Source: Variovorax sp. 770b2 (GTDB lineage Bacteria > Pseudomonadota > Gammaproteobacteria > Burkholderiales > Burkholderiaceae_C). From it: DNA of 64,000 nucleotides. Below the pieces are notes generated by a model that saw only the letters and a list, made by a program, of their open reading frames with translations, did not search any database and had not been told where the DNA came from. Numbering within the stretch: position 1 is the first letter of the stretch; each line of letters starts with the position of its first letter. A program made the position numbers and the translations under genes. Below are positions 7,792-17,442 of this stretch, in pieces. The stretch is from positions 62,001-126,000 of the forward strand of contig NZ_FOXJ01000001.1 of NCBI RefSeq assembly GCF_900115685.1, given 5' to 3'.

Positions 7792-9294
7792 ATGTGTGGA
7801 ATCGTCGGCGTTGTCAGCAACGCACCCGTCAACCAGTTGCTCTATGACGCGCTGCTGCTCCTGCAGCACCGCGGCCAGGACGCGGCCGGCATCGTGACCT
7901 TGCTGGAACGCAAGTTCTTCATGCACAAGGCCAAGGGCATGGTGCGCGACGTGTTCCGCACCCGCAACATGCGCGGCCTGCCGGGCAACGTGGGCCTGGG
8001 CCAGGTCCGCTACCCGACCGCCGGCAACGCCTACAGCGAAGAAGAGGCCCAGCCCTTCTACGTGAACGCGCCCTTCGGCATCGTGCTGGTGCACAACGGC
8101 AACCTCACCAACGCGCACGCGCTGCGTTCGGAGCTGTTCTCTACCGACCACCGCCACACCAACACCGAGAGCGACTCCGAAGTGCTGCTCAACGTGCTCG
8201 CGCACGAGCTGGAGCGCTCCTCGCGCGGCGTGCCGCTGCATCCGGCCGAGGTGTTCGCCGCGGTCAAGAACATGTACAAGCGCCTGCGCGGCTCGTATGC
8301 CGTGGTGTCGCTGATCTCGGGCCATGGCCTGCTCGCCTTCCGCGACCCCTACGGCATCCGTCCGCTGTGCATGGGCCGCAGCGCCGACGGCAACGTCATG
8401 GTGGCCAGCGAATCGGTCGCGCTCGAAGGCTCGGGCCATGTGTTCGAACGCGACATCGCCCCCGGCGAAGCGGTGTTCATCGACCTGGAAGGCAAGGTCC
8501 ATTCGATGCAGTGCGCCGAGTCGGCCACGCTGAACCCCTGCATCTTCGAATTCGTGTACCTCGCGCGTCCGGATTCGGTGCTCGACGGCATCTCGGTCTA
8601 CCAGGCGCGCCTGAACCTGGGCGAGACGCTGGCCAAGCGCGTGGTCTCCACCGTGCCGCCGAACCAGATCGACGTGATCATCCCGATTCCCGAATCCAGC
8701 CGCCCGAGCGCCACGCAGCTCGCGCACCTTTTGGGCGTGCCGTACCGCGAAGGCTTCGTGAAGAACCGCTACGTGGGCCGCACCTTCATCATGCCGGGGC
8801 AGGGCGTGCGCAAGAAGTCGGTGCGCCAGAAGCTCAATGTGATCGCCAGCGAGTTCAAGGGCCGCAACGTGCTGCTGGTGGACGATTCGATCGTGCGCGG
8901 CACCACCAGCCGCGAAATCGTGCAGATGGCGCGCGATGCCGGCGCCCGCAAGGTCTACCTCGCGAGCGCCGCGCCGCCGGTGCGCTACCCCAACGTCTAC
9001 GGCATCGACATGCCGACCAAGGACGAGCTGGTCGCGCACGACCGCACCGTCGAAGAGATCCGCGAACTGATCGGCTGCGACGCGCTGATCTACCAGGACG
9101 TCGATGCCATGAAGCGCGCCATCGGCTCGCTCAACACCAAGCTGGACGGCTTCGACGCCTCGTGCTTCGACGGCGTGTACGTGACGGGCGACATTGACAC
9201 CGAGGCGATCTCGCGCATGAACGGCAACCGCCCCCGCATCGAGGAGACCGAAGAAGATTCTTCGCGCCTCGCGCTCCCCAATCACAGCGAGTGA
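7792..9294 (+). CDS. purF: Amidophosphoribosyltransferase
   Basis: First committed step of purine synthesis: PRPP plus glutamine gives 5-phosphoribosylamine, in the cytosol. The 500-residue protein starts MCGIVGVV, so Cys2 becomes the catalytic N-terminal nucleophile of the glutaminase domain without a propeptide. The glutaminase domain runs to about 240. The phosphoribosyltransferase domain carries the PRPP loop LLVDDSIVRGTTS at about 362-374. Length matches the E. coli-type enzyme. It is flanked by cvpA upstream and metZ immediately downstream. Confidence 0.97.
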   Translation: MCGIVGVVSNAPVNQLLYDALLLLQHRGQDAAGIVTLLERKFFMHKAKGMVRDVFRTRNMRGLPGNVGLGQVRYPTAGNAYSEEEAQPFYVNAPFGIVLVHNGNLTNAHALRSELFSTDHRHTNTESDSEVLLNVLAHELERSSRGVPLHPAEVFAAVKNMYKRLRGSYAVVSLISGHGLLAFRDPYGIRPLCMGRSADGNVMVASESVALEGSGHVFERDIAPGEAVFIDLEGKVHSMQCAESATLNPCIFEFVYLARPDSVLDGISVYQARLNLGETLAKRVVSTVPPNQIDVIIPIPESSRPSATQLAHLLGVPYREGFVKNRYVGRTFIMPGQGVRKKSVRQKLNVIASEFKGRNVLLVDDSIVRGTTSREIVQMARDAGARKVYLASAAPPVRYPNVYGIDMPTKDELVAHDRTVEEIRELIGCDALIYQDVDAMKRAIGSLNTKLDGFDASCFDGVYVTGDIDTEAISRMNGNRPRIEETEEDSSRLALPNHSE

Positions 9295-9302
9295 GAGTTG
9301 AA

Positions 9303-10523
9303 GTGACCGACGAACGAACCCTGCCGCCCGGACTGCACCGCGACACGCTCGCGCTGCGCACCGGGCTGGCGCCCAGCCAGCACGGCGAGCATTCCGAAGC
9401 GCTGTTTTTGACCAGCGGCTTCGTGCAGCCCGACGCCGAGACATCGGCACGCCGCTTTGCCGGCACCGAGCAGGGCTTTACCTACTCGCGCACCTCCAAC
9501 CCGACGGTGGCCAGCTTCGAGCAGCGCCTGGCCGCGCTCGAAGGCACCGAGGCCGCCATCGGCGCCTCGACCGGCATGGGCGCGATCCTCATGATGTGCA
9601 TGGGCCTGCTGAAGGCCGGCGACCATGTGATCTGCTCGCGCTCGGTGTTCGGCTCCACGCTGAACCTGTTCGGCAAGGAGTTCGCCAAGTTCGGCGTCGA
9701 GACCACCTTCGTCTCGCAGACCGACGTGGCCGAATGGCGCGCGGCGATGAAGCCGAACACCAAGCTGCTGTTCGCCGAGACGCCGACCAATCCGCTGACG
9801 GAAGTCTGCGACATCCAGGCACTCGCGGACCTGGCGCATGGCGGCGGTGCGCTGCTCGCGGTCGACAACTGCTTCTGCACGCCTGCGCTGCAGCGGCCGG
9901 TCGAACTGGGCGCCGACCTCATCATCCATTCGGGTACCAAGTACCTCGATGGCCAGGGCCGTGTGATGGCCGGTGCGATCTGCGGTCCGTCGAAGCTCAT
10001 CGTCGACGTGTTCGGCCCCGTCGTGCGCACCGCCGGCATGGCGCTGTCGCCGTTCAACGCATGGGTCGTGCTCAAGGGCATGGAAACGCTCGGCATCCGC
10101 ATGAAGGCGCAATGCGCGAATGCGCTGGCCGTCGCGCAATGGCTCGAGCAGCAGCCCGGCATCGCGCGCGTCTACTACCCCGGCCTTGTTTCGCACGGGC
10201 AGCACGAGCTTGCGATGCGCCAGCAGTCGGGGCAGGGCGGGGCGGTGGTGTCGTTCGACGTGGTCGGCGACACGCCCGAAGCAGCGCGCGCCAATGCCTT
10301 CCACGTGATCAACAGCACGCGCGTGGTGAGCATCGCCACCAACCTGGGCGACACCAAGACCATCATCACGCACCCCGGCACGACCTCGCATGGCCGCCTC
10401 ACCGAAGTGCAGCGCCAGGCGGCGGGCATCAGCCAGGGGTTGATCCGCCTGGCGGTCGGTCTGGAATACATCGACGACATCACGGCCGACCTCTCGCGTG
10501 GCCTGGGCACCCTGAATACCTGA
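9303..10523 (+). CDS. metZ: O-succinylhomoserine sulfhydrylase
   Basis: A PLP enzyme of the Cys/Met metabolism family that makes homocysteine from O-succinylhomoserine and sulfide. The 406-residue protein shows the PLP-lysine motif SGTKYLDGQGR (Lys near 212), the RTSNPT substrate segment near 62-67, and the C-terminal HPGTTSHGR. The purF - metZ order is the usual one in Burkholderiales and supports MetZ over MetB or MetY. Two GTG starts are possible (9291 overlapping purF, or 9303); 9303 is preferred because a GAGAG sequence lies just upstream. Confidence 0.9.
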   Translation: MTDERTLPPGLHRDTLALRTGLAPSQHGEHSEALFLTSGFVQPDAETSARRFAGTEQGFTYSRTSNPTVASFEQRLAALEGTEAAIGASTGMGAILMMCMGLLKAGDHVICSRSVFGSTLNLFGKEFAKFGVETTFVSQTDVAEWRAAMKPNTKLLFAETPTNPLTEVCDIQALADLAHGGGALLAVDNCFCTPALQRPVELGADLIIHSGTKYLDGQGRVMAGAICGPSKLIVDVFGPVVRTAGMALSPFNAWVVLKGMETLGIRMKAQCANALAVAQWLEQQPGIARVYYPGLVSHGQHELAMRQQSGQGGAVVSFDVVGDTPEAARANAFHVINSTRVVSIATNLGDTKTIITHPGTTSHGRLTEVQRQAAGISQGLIRLAVGLEYIDDITADLSRGLGTLNT

Positions 10524-10532
10524 ATCGATTTC

Positions 10533-11921
10533 ATGACCGGCAAAGTTCGCACCCGCATCGCTCCGTCTCCCACCGGCTTTCTTCACCTGGGCACGGCCCG
10601 CACCGCGCTCTATTCGTGGGCCTACGCGCGCCATCACGGCGGCGAGTTCGTGCTGCGCATCGAGGACACCGACGTGGCCCGCTCCACGCAGGACTCGACC
10701 GACCAGATCCTCGCCTCGATGCACTGGCTCGGCCTGGACTACGACGAAGGCCCGATCTACCAGATGCAACGGTTGGAGCGCTACCGCGAAGTCATCGCGC
10801 AGATGCTCGCGGCCGGCACGGCCTACCACTGCTACTGCACGCCGGCCGAGCTGGACGAGATGCGCGAAGCGCAACGCGCGCGCAACGAGAAGACGCTGTA
10901 CGACCGCCGCTGGCGCCCCGAGCCGGGCAAGGTGCTGCCGCCCGTGCCCGAAGGCGTGCCGCCGGTGGTGCGTTTCTGCAATCCGCCCGAAGGCGACGTG
11001 ACGTGGAACGACCTGGTCAAGGGCGAGATCACCATCAACAACCGCGAGATCGACGACCTCATCATCCTGCGGCCCGACGGTGTGCCCACCTACAACTTCG
11101 CGGTGGTGGTCGACGACTGGGACATGAACATCACGCACGTGTTCCGTGGCGACGAGCACATCAACAACACGCCGTGGCAGATCAACATCTTCCGCGCGCT
11201 CGGCGCAGCGTTGCCCCAGTTCGGCCATGTGCCGGTGATCCTGGGCGACGACGGGCAGAAGCTCTCCAAGCGCCGCGGTGCGGTGAGCGTCACTGCCTAT
11301 GAAGAGAACGGCTACCTGCCCGAAGCGATGCTGAACTACCTCGCGCGCCTGGGCTGGAGCCACGGCGACGACGAACTCTTCACGCGCGAGCAGATGGTGA
11401 GCTGGTTCGACGGCTCGCACCTCTCCAAGAGCCCCGCGCAATGGGACGCGGCAAAGCTCGCATGGGTCAACGCGCAGTACATCAAGGCGAAGGCCGATGC
11501 GGAACTCGCCCCGCTCGTGGCCGCGCAGCTGAAGAAGCGCGGCATCGAGGCCGACGACCGGCTCGTTGCCATCTGCGCGCTCTTCAAGGACCGCTGCGAA
11601 ACCACGGTCGCACTGGCCGACTGGGCCGCTGCGTTCTACACGGACGTGACGCCCAGCGAAGCCGATCGCGCGCAGCACGTCACCGATGCAGTGAAGCCCG
11701 TCATCGCGACGCTCGCCGAGAAGCTCGAGCGCGTGACGTGGGAAAAAGTTTCGATCGCCGCCGCCATCAAGGAAGTTCTGGCCGCGCATTCTGTGAAAAT
11801 GCCCGTGTTGGCCATGCCGGTTCGCGTCCTCGTGATGGGAACACCGCAGACACCATCCCTCGATTCGGTGCTCGCCATCTTTTCTCGCGAAAAAGTTGTG
11901 GAGCGTTTGAAAAGGGCCTGA
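10533..11921 (+). CDS. gltX: Glutamyl-tRNA synthetase
   Basis: Charges tRNA-Glu with glutamate. This class I synthetase of 462 residues has a HIGH-like motif HLGTART at about 18-24 and the KLSKRRG (KMSKS) loop near 243-249. The C-terminal anticodon-binding helical domain is complete. It starts 9 bases after metZ. A tRNA cluster including its own substrate, tRNA-Glu(TTC), begins about 70 bases downstream, a conserved pairing in this bacterial group. Confidence 0.97.
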   Translation: MTGKVRTRIAPSPTGFLHLGTARTALYSWAYARHHGGEFVLRIEDTDVARSTQDSTDQILASMHWLGLDYDEGPIYQMQRLERYREVIAQMLAAGTAYHCYCTPAELDEMREAQRARNEKTLYDRRWRPEPGKVLPPVPEGVPPVVRFCNPPEGDVTWNDLVKGEITINNREIDDLIILRPDGVPTYNFAVVVDDWDMNITHVFRGDEHINNTPWQINIFRALGAALPQFGHVPVILGDDGQKLSKRRGAVSVTAYEENGYLPEAMLNYLARLGWSHGDDELFTREQMVSWFDGSHLSKSPAQWDAAKLAWVNAQYIKAKADAELAPLVAAQLKKRGIEADDRLVAICALFKDRCETTVALADWAAAFYTDVTPSEADRAQHVTDAVKPVIATLAEKLERVTWEKVSIAAAIKEVLAAHSVKMPVLAMPVRVLVMGTPQTPSLDSVLAIFSREKVVERLKRA

Positions 11922-11937
11922 TTTTTCGGTCTATAAT
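11907..11937 (+). promoter_or_regulatory. Probable sigma-70 promoter of the tRNA cluster
   Basis: TTGAAA at 11907-11912 and a perfect TATAAT at 11932-11937, separated by 19 bases. The -35 lies within the last codons of gltX. Transcription would start near 11944, about 50 bases before tRNA-Ala. The long spacer is a weakness, but the -10 box is the best match in this GC-rich stretch. Confidence 0.6.
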
Positions 11938-11993
11938 TTGAGGCTCGACACCGACACAGGGTGATTCTGAAAAGAAAAGCCTGAAAGTCAAAT

Positions 11994-12069
<76 letters not shown>

Positions 12070-12123
12070 TCAAAGTGTCGAGAAGAAGATAAGTGCTGAT
12101 CGCAGCACGGTTCCTAAGGTTTT

Positions 12124-12199
12124 GACCCTATCGTCTAGAGGCCTAGGACACCACCCTTTCACGGTGGCTACCGGGGTTCGAATCCCCGTAGGGTCGCCA
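12124..12199 (+). tRNA. tRNA-Glu(TTC)
   Basis: A 76-base cloverleaf with encoded CCA. The acceptor GACCCTA pairs with TAGGGTC, the anticodon arm CCACC-CTTTCAC-GGTGG gives TTC, and the T-arm is GGGGTTCGAATCCCC. It lies near gltX, which encodes its synthetase. Confidence 0.96.
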
Positions 12200-12268
12200 G
12201 TTTCATGCAAGTGAAGCAGGCACAAGTCGTCAGCACTTGGCTCCGCAAGGAGTGAACGTTGTCTACCA

Positions 12269-12345
12269 GGAGTGGTAGTTCAGTTGGTTAGAATACCGGC
12301 CTGTCACGCCGGGGGTCGCGGGTTCGAGTCCCGTCCACTCCGCCA
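12269..12345 (+). tRNA. tRNA-Asp(GTC)
   Basis: A 77-base cloverleaf with encoded CCA. The acceptor GGAGTGG pairs with CCACTCC, and the anticodon arm CCGGC-CTGTCAC-GCCGG gives GTC. Last member of the tRNA cluster, followed directly by a terminator. Confidence 0.96.
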
Positions 12346-12350
12346 GTCAG

Positions 12351-12385
12351 AAGCCCCTGCAATTCAATGAGTTGCAGGGGCTTTT
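12351..12385 (+). terminator. Rho-independent terminator of the tRNA cluster
   Basis: A perfect 12-bp stem (AAGCCCCTGCAA with TTGCAGGGGCTT) with a 9-base loop, ending in a short T run (CTTTT). It lies 6 bases after tRNA-Asp. Confidence 0.85.
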
Positions 12386-12655
12386 CACTTTCCGGGTCTG
12401 CCGCACATATCGAGCGCAACGACCCCGGACTCCACCCCATTAAAAGCAGTTCGAGCCCCGTTGTCCGGACTCGAAGCCTTCGCCAAATTCGTAGGCAATG
12501 GCGCATTCTTGCCCGTCATGGAATGCCGATCAGCTCTTGAGCCGTGTCGTCGAGCCTTCTGATAATGGCAAGACAAAGTACGTGCGAACCCCCATCCGGT
12601 GGCACGCCACCTGCTTCTAGACTTGTTCGTGAAACAGTCTTCAAGCAGGTATCCG
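12386..12655. promoter_or_regulatory. Intergenic region with candidate promoter for the catabolic locus
   Basis: No gene is seen here. A plausible sigma-70 promoter is TTGAGC at 12537-12542 and GATAAT at 12561-12566 (18-base spacer), facing the dehydrogenase gene. A short inverted repeat, GGTGGC-AC-GCCACC at 12598-12611, lies between it and the start codon and could be an operator. Both are pattern matches only. Confidence 0.4.
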
Positions 12656-13735
12656 ATGCAACGAAAACACAGAATCGCCGTCATCCCGGGTGACGGCATC
12701 GGGGTCGAGGTGATGCCCGAAGGCCTTCGCGTGCTCGACGCGGTGAGCCGCAAGTTCGGCATCGACTTCAGCTTCGATCATTTCGACTGGGGCTCCGACC
12801 ACTACGTGCGCCACGGGCTCATGATGCCCACCGACTGGGACGACCAGATCAAGGGCCACGACACCATCTACTTCGGCGCCGTCGGCGCGCCCGACAAGGT
12901 GCCTGACCACATCGCCGTGTGGGGCCTGCTCATCAAGATCCGCCGCGAGTTCGACCAGTACGTGAACCTGCGCCCCGTGCGCCTGATGCCCGGCGTGCCC
13001 GGACCGCTCGCGCACCGCCAGCCCGGCGACATCGACTTTCTCGTGGTCCGCGAAAACACCGAAGGCGAATACACCTCGGTCGGCGGGCGCCTCTTCGAAG
13101 GCACGCCGCGCGAAATGGCGATCCAGGAGGCCGTGTTCACGCGCCACGGCGTCGACCGCATCCTCAAGTACGCCTACGAACTCGCGAGCAAGCGCCCGCG
13201 CAAGAACCTCGTGGCAGCGACCAAGTCGAACGGCATCTCGATCACCATGCCGTACTGGGACGAGCGCCTGGCCGAGATGGCCAAGCGCCACCCGGACATC
13301 GCCACGAGCAAGTACCACATCGACATCCTGTGCGCGCACTTCGTGCAGCACCCCGACTGGTTCGACGTGGTCGTGGCCTCCAACCTCTTCGGCGACATCC
13401 TCTCCGACCTGGGCCCCGCATGCACAGGCACCATCGGCATCGCACCTTCTGCCAACCTGAACCCCGAGCGCGCGTTCCCGTCGCTGTTCGAGCCGGTGCA
13501 CGGTTCGGCGCCCGACATCGCGGGCAAGGGCATCGCCAACCCGATCGGCCAGATCTGGTCGGCCGCGCTGATGCTCGACCACCTGGGCAACGGCGACCCC
13601 GTGTATGCAGAGGCTTCTGCGGCCGTGCTCACGGCCATCGAGACCGTGCTGAGCGAAGGCCCGCGCACGCGCGACATGGGCGGCACGGCGAACACGGTCG
13701 ACGTGGGCCGCGCCGTCGCCAGCTGCATTGCATGA
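12656..13735 (+). CDS. Tartrate/D-malate-type NAD-dependent dehydrogenase
   Basis: A 359-residue member of the isocitrate/isopropylmalate dehydrogenase family. Visible marks are IPGDGIG at the N-terminus, the substrate loop region FDQYVNLRP, VRENTEGEY, GDILSDLG, and the NAD-binding EPVHGSAPDIAGKG. The segment DHIAVWGLLIKIRREFDQY is characteristic of tartrate or D-malate (YeaU/TtuC-like) enzymes rather than LeuB. These oxidatively decarboxylate 2-hydroxyacids to keto acids using NAD. The ATG at 12656 follows a GCAGGT site. It heads a same-strand run with an ABC transporter and four further enzyme or transport genes, so its true substrate may be a product of that pathway. Confidence 0.82.
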   Translation: MQRKHRIAVIPGDGIGVEVMPEGLRVLDAVSRKFGIDFSFDHFDWGSDHYVRHGLMMPTDWDDQIKGHDTIYFGAVGAPDKVPDHIAVWGLLIKIRREFDQYVNLRPVRLMPGVPGPLAHRQPGDIDFLVVRENTEGEYTSVGGRLFEGTPREMAIQEAVFTRHGVDRILKYAYELASKRPRKNLVAATKSNGISITMPYWDERLAEMAKRHPDIATSKYHIDILCAHFVQHPDWFDVVVASNLFGDILSDLGPACTGTIGIAPSANLNPERAFPSLFEPVHGSAPDIAGKGIANPIGQIWSAALMLDHLGNGDPVYAEASAAVLTAIETVLSEGPRTRDMGGTANTVDVGRAVASCIA

Positions 13736-13767
13736 CCCGCCTCAACGCGAGGCATAGGGACAGATAG

Positions 13768-14714
13768 ATGGGCCTCTTCCTGCTCAAGCGCCTGGCAACG
13801 CTGGTCGGCACGCTGATCGGCGCGTCGGTCATCGTGTTCCTCGTCCTGGAGATCCTGCCCGGCAACGCCGCGCAGATGCTCATGGGACCCGACGCCTCGT
13901 CCGACGCGGTGGCCGCACTCGCCACGAAGCTGGGCCTGGACCAGCCCGCGTGGACGCGCTACTGGCACTGGATCGGCGGCATCCTCACCGGCAACCTGGG
14001 CGACAGCTACGCCTATGGCTCGCCGGTGCTCGACCTGATCCTGGAGCGCCTCGCGCTCACCGTGCCGCTGGCGGTGCTCGCGATGACGCTCACCACCGTG
14101 CTGGCGCTCGTCGTCGGCGTGACTGCGGCCGCGCGCCACAACAAGATGGGCGATGTCGGCTTGATGGGCATGACGCAGGTGGGCATCGCGATCCCGAATT
14201 TCTGGTTCGCGATCCTCTTGATCCTGGTGTTCTCGGTGAAGCTGCAGTGGTTCTCCGCGGGCGGCTTCGACGGATGGGGCGAGGGCGTGCTGGGCGGCGT
14301 GAAATCGCTGCTGCTGCCGGCGCTGTCTCTCGCGGTGGTGCAGGCCGCGATCCTGGCGCGCATCACACGTTCGGCCGTACTCGAAGTGATGCGCGAAGAC
14401 TTCGTGCGCACCGCGCGCGCCAAGGGCGTGTCGCAGCGCGCCGTGCTGTGGCTGCACGTGCTGCGCAACGCCATGATCCCCGTCATCACGGTGATGGGCA
14501 TGCAGTTCTCCGAACTCCTCGCAGGCACCATCGTGATCGAGAACGTGTTCTACCTGCCGGGCCTCGGCCGGCTGATCTTCCAGGCCATCAGCAACCGCGA
14601 CCTGGTCGTGGTGCGCAACTGCGTGATGCTGCTCGCGGCGCTTGTCGTCATCGTGAATTTCGTGGTCGACGTGCTGTACGCAGTGATCGACCCGCGCATC
14701 AAGGCGAGCGACAT

Positions 14715-14718
<4 letters not shown>
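13768..14718 (+). CDS. Dipeptide-type ABC transporter permease (DppB-like)
   Basis: A 316-residue inner-membrane permease with about six hydrophobic segments and the binding-protein-dependent transport motif near EDFVRTARAKGVS (about 210-222). The N-terminal LLKRLATLVGTLIGASVIVF pattern is typical of DppB/OppB. It is the first transporter gene and its stop overlaps the next start (ATGA). With the following four genes it forms a complete peptide/opine/nickel-class importer. The neighbouring amidase suggests an amide or short peptide-like substrate. Confidence 0.9.
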
Positions 14719-15599
<881 letters not shown>

Positions 15600-15602
15600 A
15601 CC

Positions 15603-16592
15603 ATGCCCCTTCTCGAAGTCAACGACCTGCACATCGGCCTGCAGACCCAGCGCGGCCCGGCCGAAGCGGTGCGCGGCATTTCCTTCTCGCTGGAGCGCGG
15701 CGAAACGCTGGGCATCGTGGGCGAATCGGGCTGCGGCAAGTCGATCACCGTGATGTCGCTCATGGGCCTCCTGCCCTCGACCGCGAAGGTCGGCGGCAGC
15801 ATCCGCCTCGATGGGCAGGAACTCGTCGGACTGCCCGAAAAGGCGATGTGCCAGATCCGCGGCAACCGCATCGGCATGATCTTCCAGGAGCCGATGACGG
15901 CGCTCAACCCGGTGCACACCATCGTGCGCCAGGTCGGCGAGCCGCTGCGGCTGCACCGCGGGCTCTCCAAGGCCCAGGCGCGGCAGGAGGCGCTGGGCTT
16001 GCTGGAACGCGTGGGCATTCCCGATGCGGCTTCGCGGCTCGATGCGTATCCGCACCAGTTCTCGGGCGGGCAGCGCCAGCGCATCGGCATCGCGATGGCG
16101 CTGGCCTGCGGCCCCGACCTCTTGATTGCCGACGAGCCCACCACCGCGCTGGACGTGACCATCCAGAAGCAGGTGCTGGACCTGATCCAGAGCCTGGTCG
16201 CAGAGATGGGCATGGCGCTGATCCTGATCTCGCACGACCTGGGCGTGATCGCCAACAGCGTGCAGCGAATGCTCGTGATGTACGGCGGCAGCATGGTCGA
16301 GAGCGGCCCGACGAAGGCCGTGTTCGCCGAGCGTGCACATCCCTACACGCGCGGCCTGTTCGCGGCGCGGCCGGTGCTCGGAGCACCACGCACGGGGCGG
16401 CTGGCCACCATCCGCGGCAGCGTGCCTGAGCTGGTGGACCTGCCGCGCGGCTGCGCGTTCGCAGGGCGTTGCAGCTTCACGGCCGACATGTGCTACACGA
16501 CGAAGCCGCCGCTGGCGATGAAGCCGAGCGGCCATGCGGTGCGCTGCCTTCGCCTGGAAGAAATCGCGGCGCAAAGCGCCGTACCCGCATGA
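15603..16592 (+). CDS. Dipeptide-type ABC transporter ATPase (DppD-like)
   Basis: A 329-residue ATPase with Walker A GESGCGKS near 41-48, ABC signature FSGGQRQR near 155-162, and Walker B LLIADEPTTALD. The C-terminal Cys-containing oligopeptide extension (GCAFAGRCSF...MCYTT) is typical of DppD/OppD, where the cysteines can bind an Fe-S cluster. Its stop overlaps the second ATPase start (ATGA). Confidence 0.92.
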   Translation: MPLLEVNDLHIGLQTQRGPAEAVRGISFSLERGETLGIVGESGCGKSITVMSLMGLLPSTAKVGGSIRLDGQELVGLPEKAMCQIRGNRIGMIFQEPMTALNPVHTIVRQVGEPLRLHRGLSKAQARQEALGLLERVGIPDAASRLDAYPHQFSGGQRQRIGIAMALACGPDLLIADEPTTALDVTIQKQVLDLIQSLVAEMGMALILISHDLGVIANSVQRMLVMYGGSMVESGPTKAVFAERAHPYTRGLFAARPVLGAPRTGRLATIRGSVPELVDLPRGCAFAGRCSFTADMCYTTKPPLAMKPSGHAVRCLRLEEIAAQSAVPA

Positions 16593-17401
16593 GCAAGTCC
16601 ACCACAACCCAGCCGCTGCTGGAGGTGACCGACCTCGTGCGGCACTACGACCTGCCGCGCGAAAAACTCTTCGGCCCGCCGCCCACCGTCAAGGCACTCA
16701 ACGGCGTGAGCTTCAAGGTCGAAGCCGGCCGCAGCCTGGGCATCGTCGGTGAATCGGGTTCGGGCAAGTCGACCATTGCGCGTCTGGTGATGGCGCTCGA
16801 CACGCCGACCTCGGGCAGCGTGAAGTTGCTCGGGCGCGACCTGCACACGCTGCCCAAGAGCGAGCTGCGCACCGCACGACGCGACTTCCAGATGGTCTTT
16901 CAAGACCCTTATGGCTCGCTCGATCCGCGCCAGACCGTCGCCCGCATCGTCGCCGAGCCGCTCGAAGCATTGGCCGAGGTCTCGCGCAAAGAGCAACGCG
17001 AACGCGCCGCCGAATCGCTGGCTGCTGTCGGCCTTCGCACCACCGACATGGACAAGTATCCGCACGAGTTCTCGGGCGGGCAGAGACAACGCATCGCGAT
17101 CGCGCGCGCTTTGATCACGCGCCCCAAGCTCATCGTCGCCGACGAGCCCGTCAGCGCGCTCGACGTGTCGGTACAGGCCCAGGTGCTCAACCTCATGCAG
17201 GACCTGCAGCAGCAGTTCGGCATCAGCTATCTCCTGATCAGCCACGACCTCGCGGTGGTCAACCACCTGTGCGACGACGTGGCCGTGGTCTTCAAGGGCC
17301 AGATCGTGGAGCAGGGCGCGCCGGGCCACCTGTTCCGCCACGCGCAGCACCCCTACACGCGGACGCTGCTGTCCGCCGTCATGCAGACGCCCGTGGCTTG
17401 A
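16589..17401 (+). CDS. Dipeptide-type ABC transporter ATPase (DppF-like)
   Basis: A 270-residue partner ATPase with Walker A GESGSGKS near 53-60, signature FSGGQRQR and Walker B LIVADEPVSALD. The start MSKSTTTQ overlaps the preceding stop by four bases. It is somewhat shorter than many DppF proteins because it lacks the C-terminal Cys extension that its partner carries. It pairs with the preceding ATPase to energise the importer. Confidence 0.92.
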   Translation: MSKSTTTQPLLEVTDLVRHYDLPREKLFGPPPTVKALNGVSFKVEAGRSLGIVGESGSGKSTIARLVMALDTPTSGSVKLLGRDLHTLPKSELRTARRDFQMVFQDPYGSLDPRQTVARIVAEPLEALAEVSRKEQRERAAESLAAVGLRTTDMDKYPHEFSGGQRQRIAIARALITRPKLIVADEPVSALDVSVQAQVLNLMQDLQQQFGISYLLISHDLAVVNHLCDDVAVVFKGQIVEQGAPGHLFRHAQHPYTRTLLSAVMQTPVA

Positions 17402-17442
17402 ACCGCGCGGGGTCACTCACCTCACTTCCAGGAGATAAACGA

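Noticed and set aside
7045..11789. Roughly 800-codon minus-strand frames opposite purF, metZ and gltX
   Set aside because: Antisense to well-conserved housekeeping genes, with low-complexity His/Arg-rich translations and no motif.
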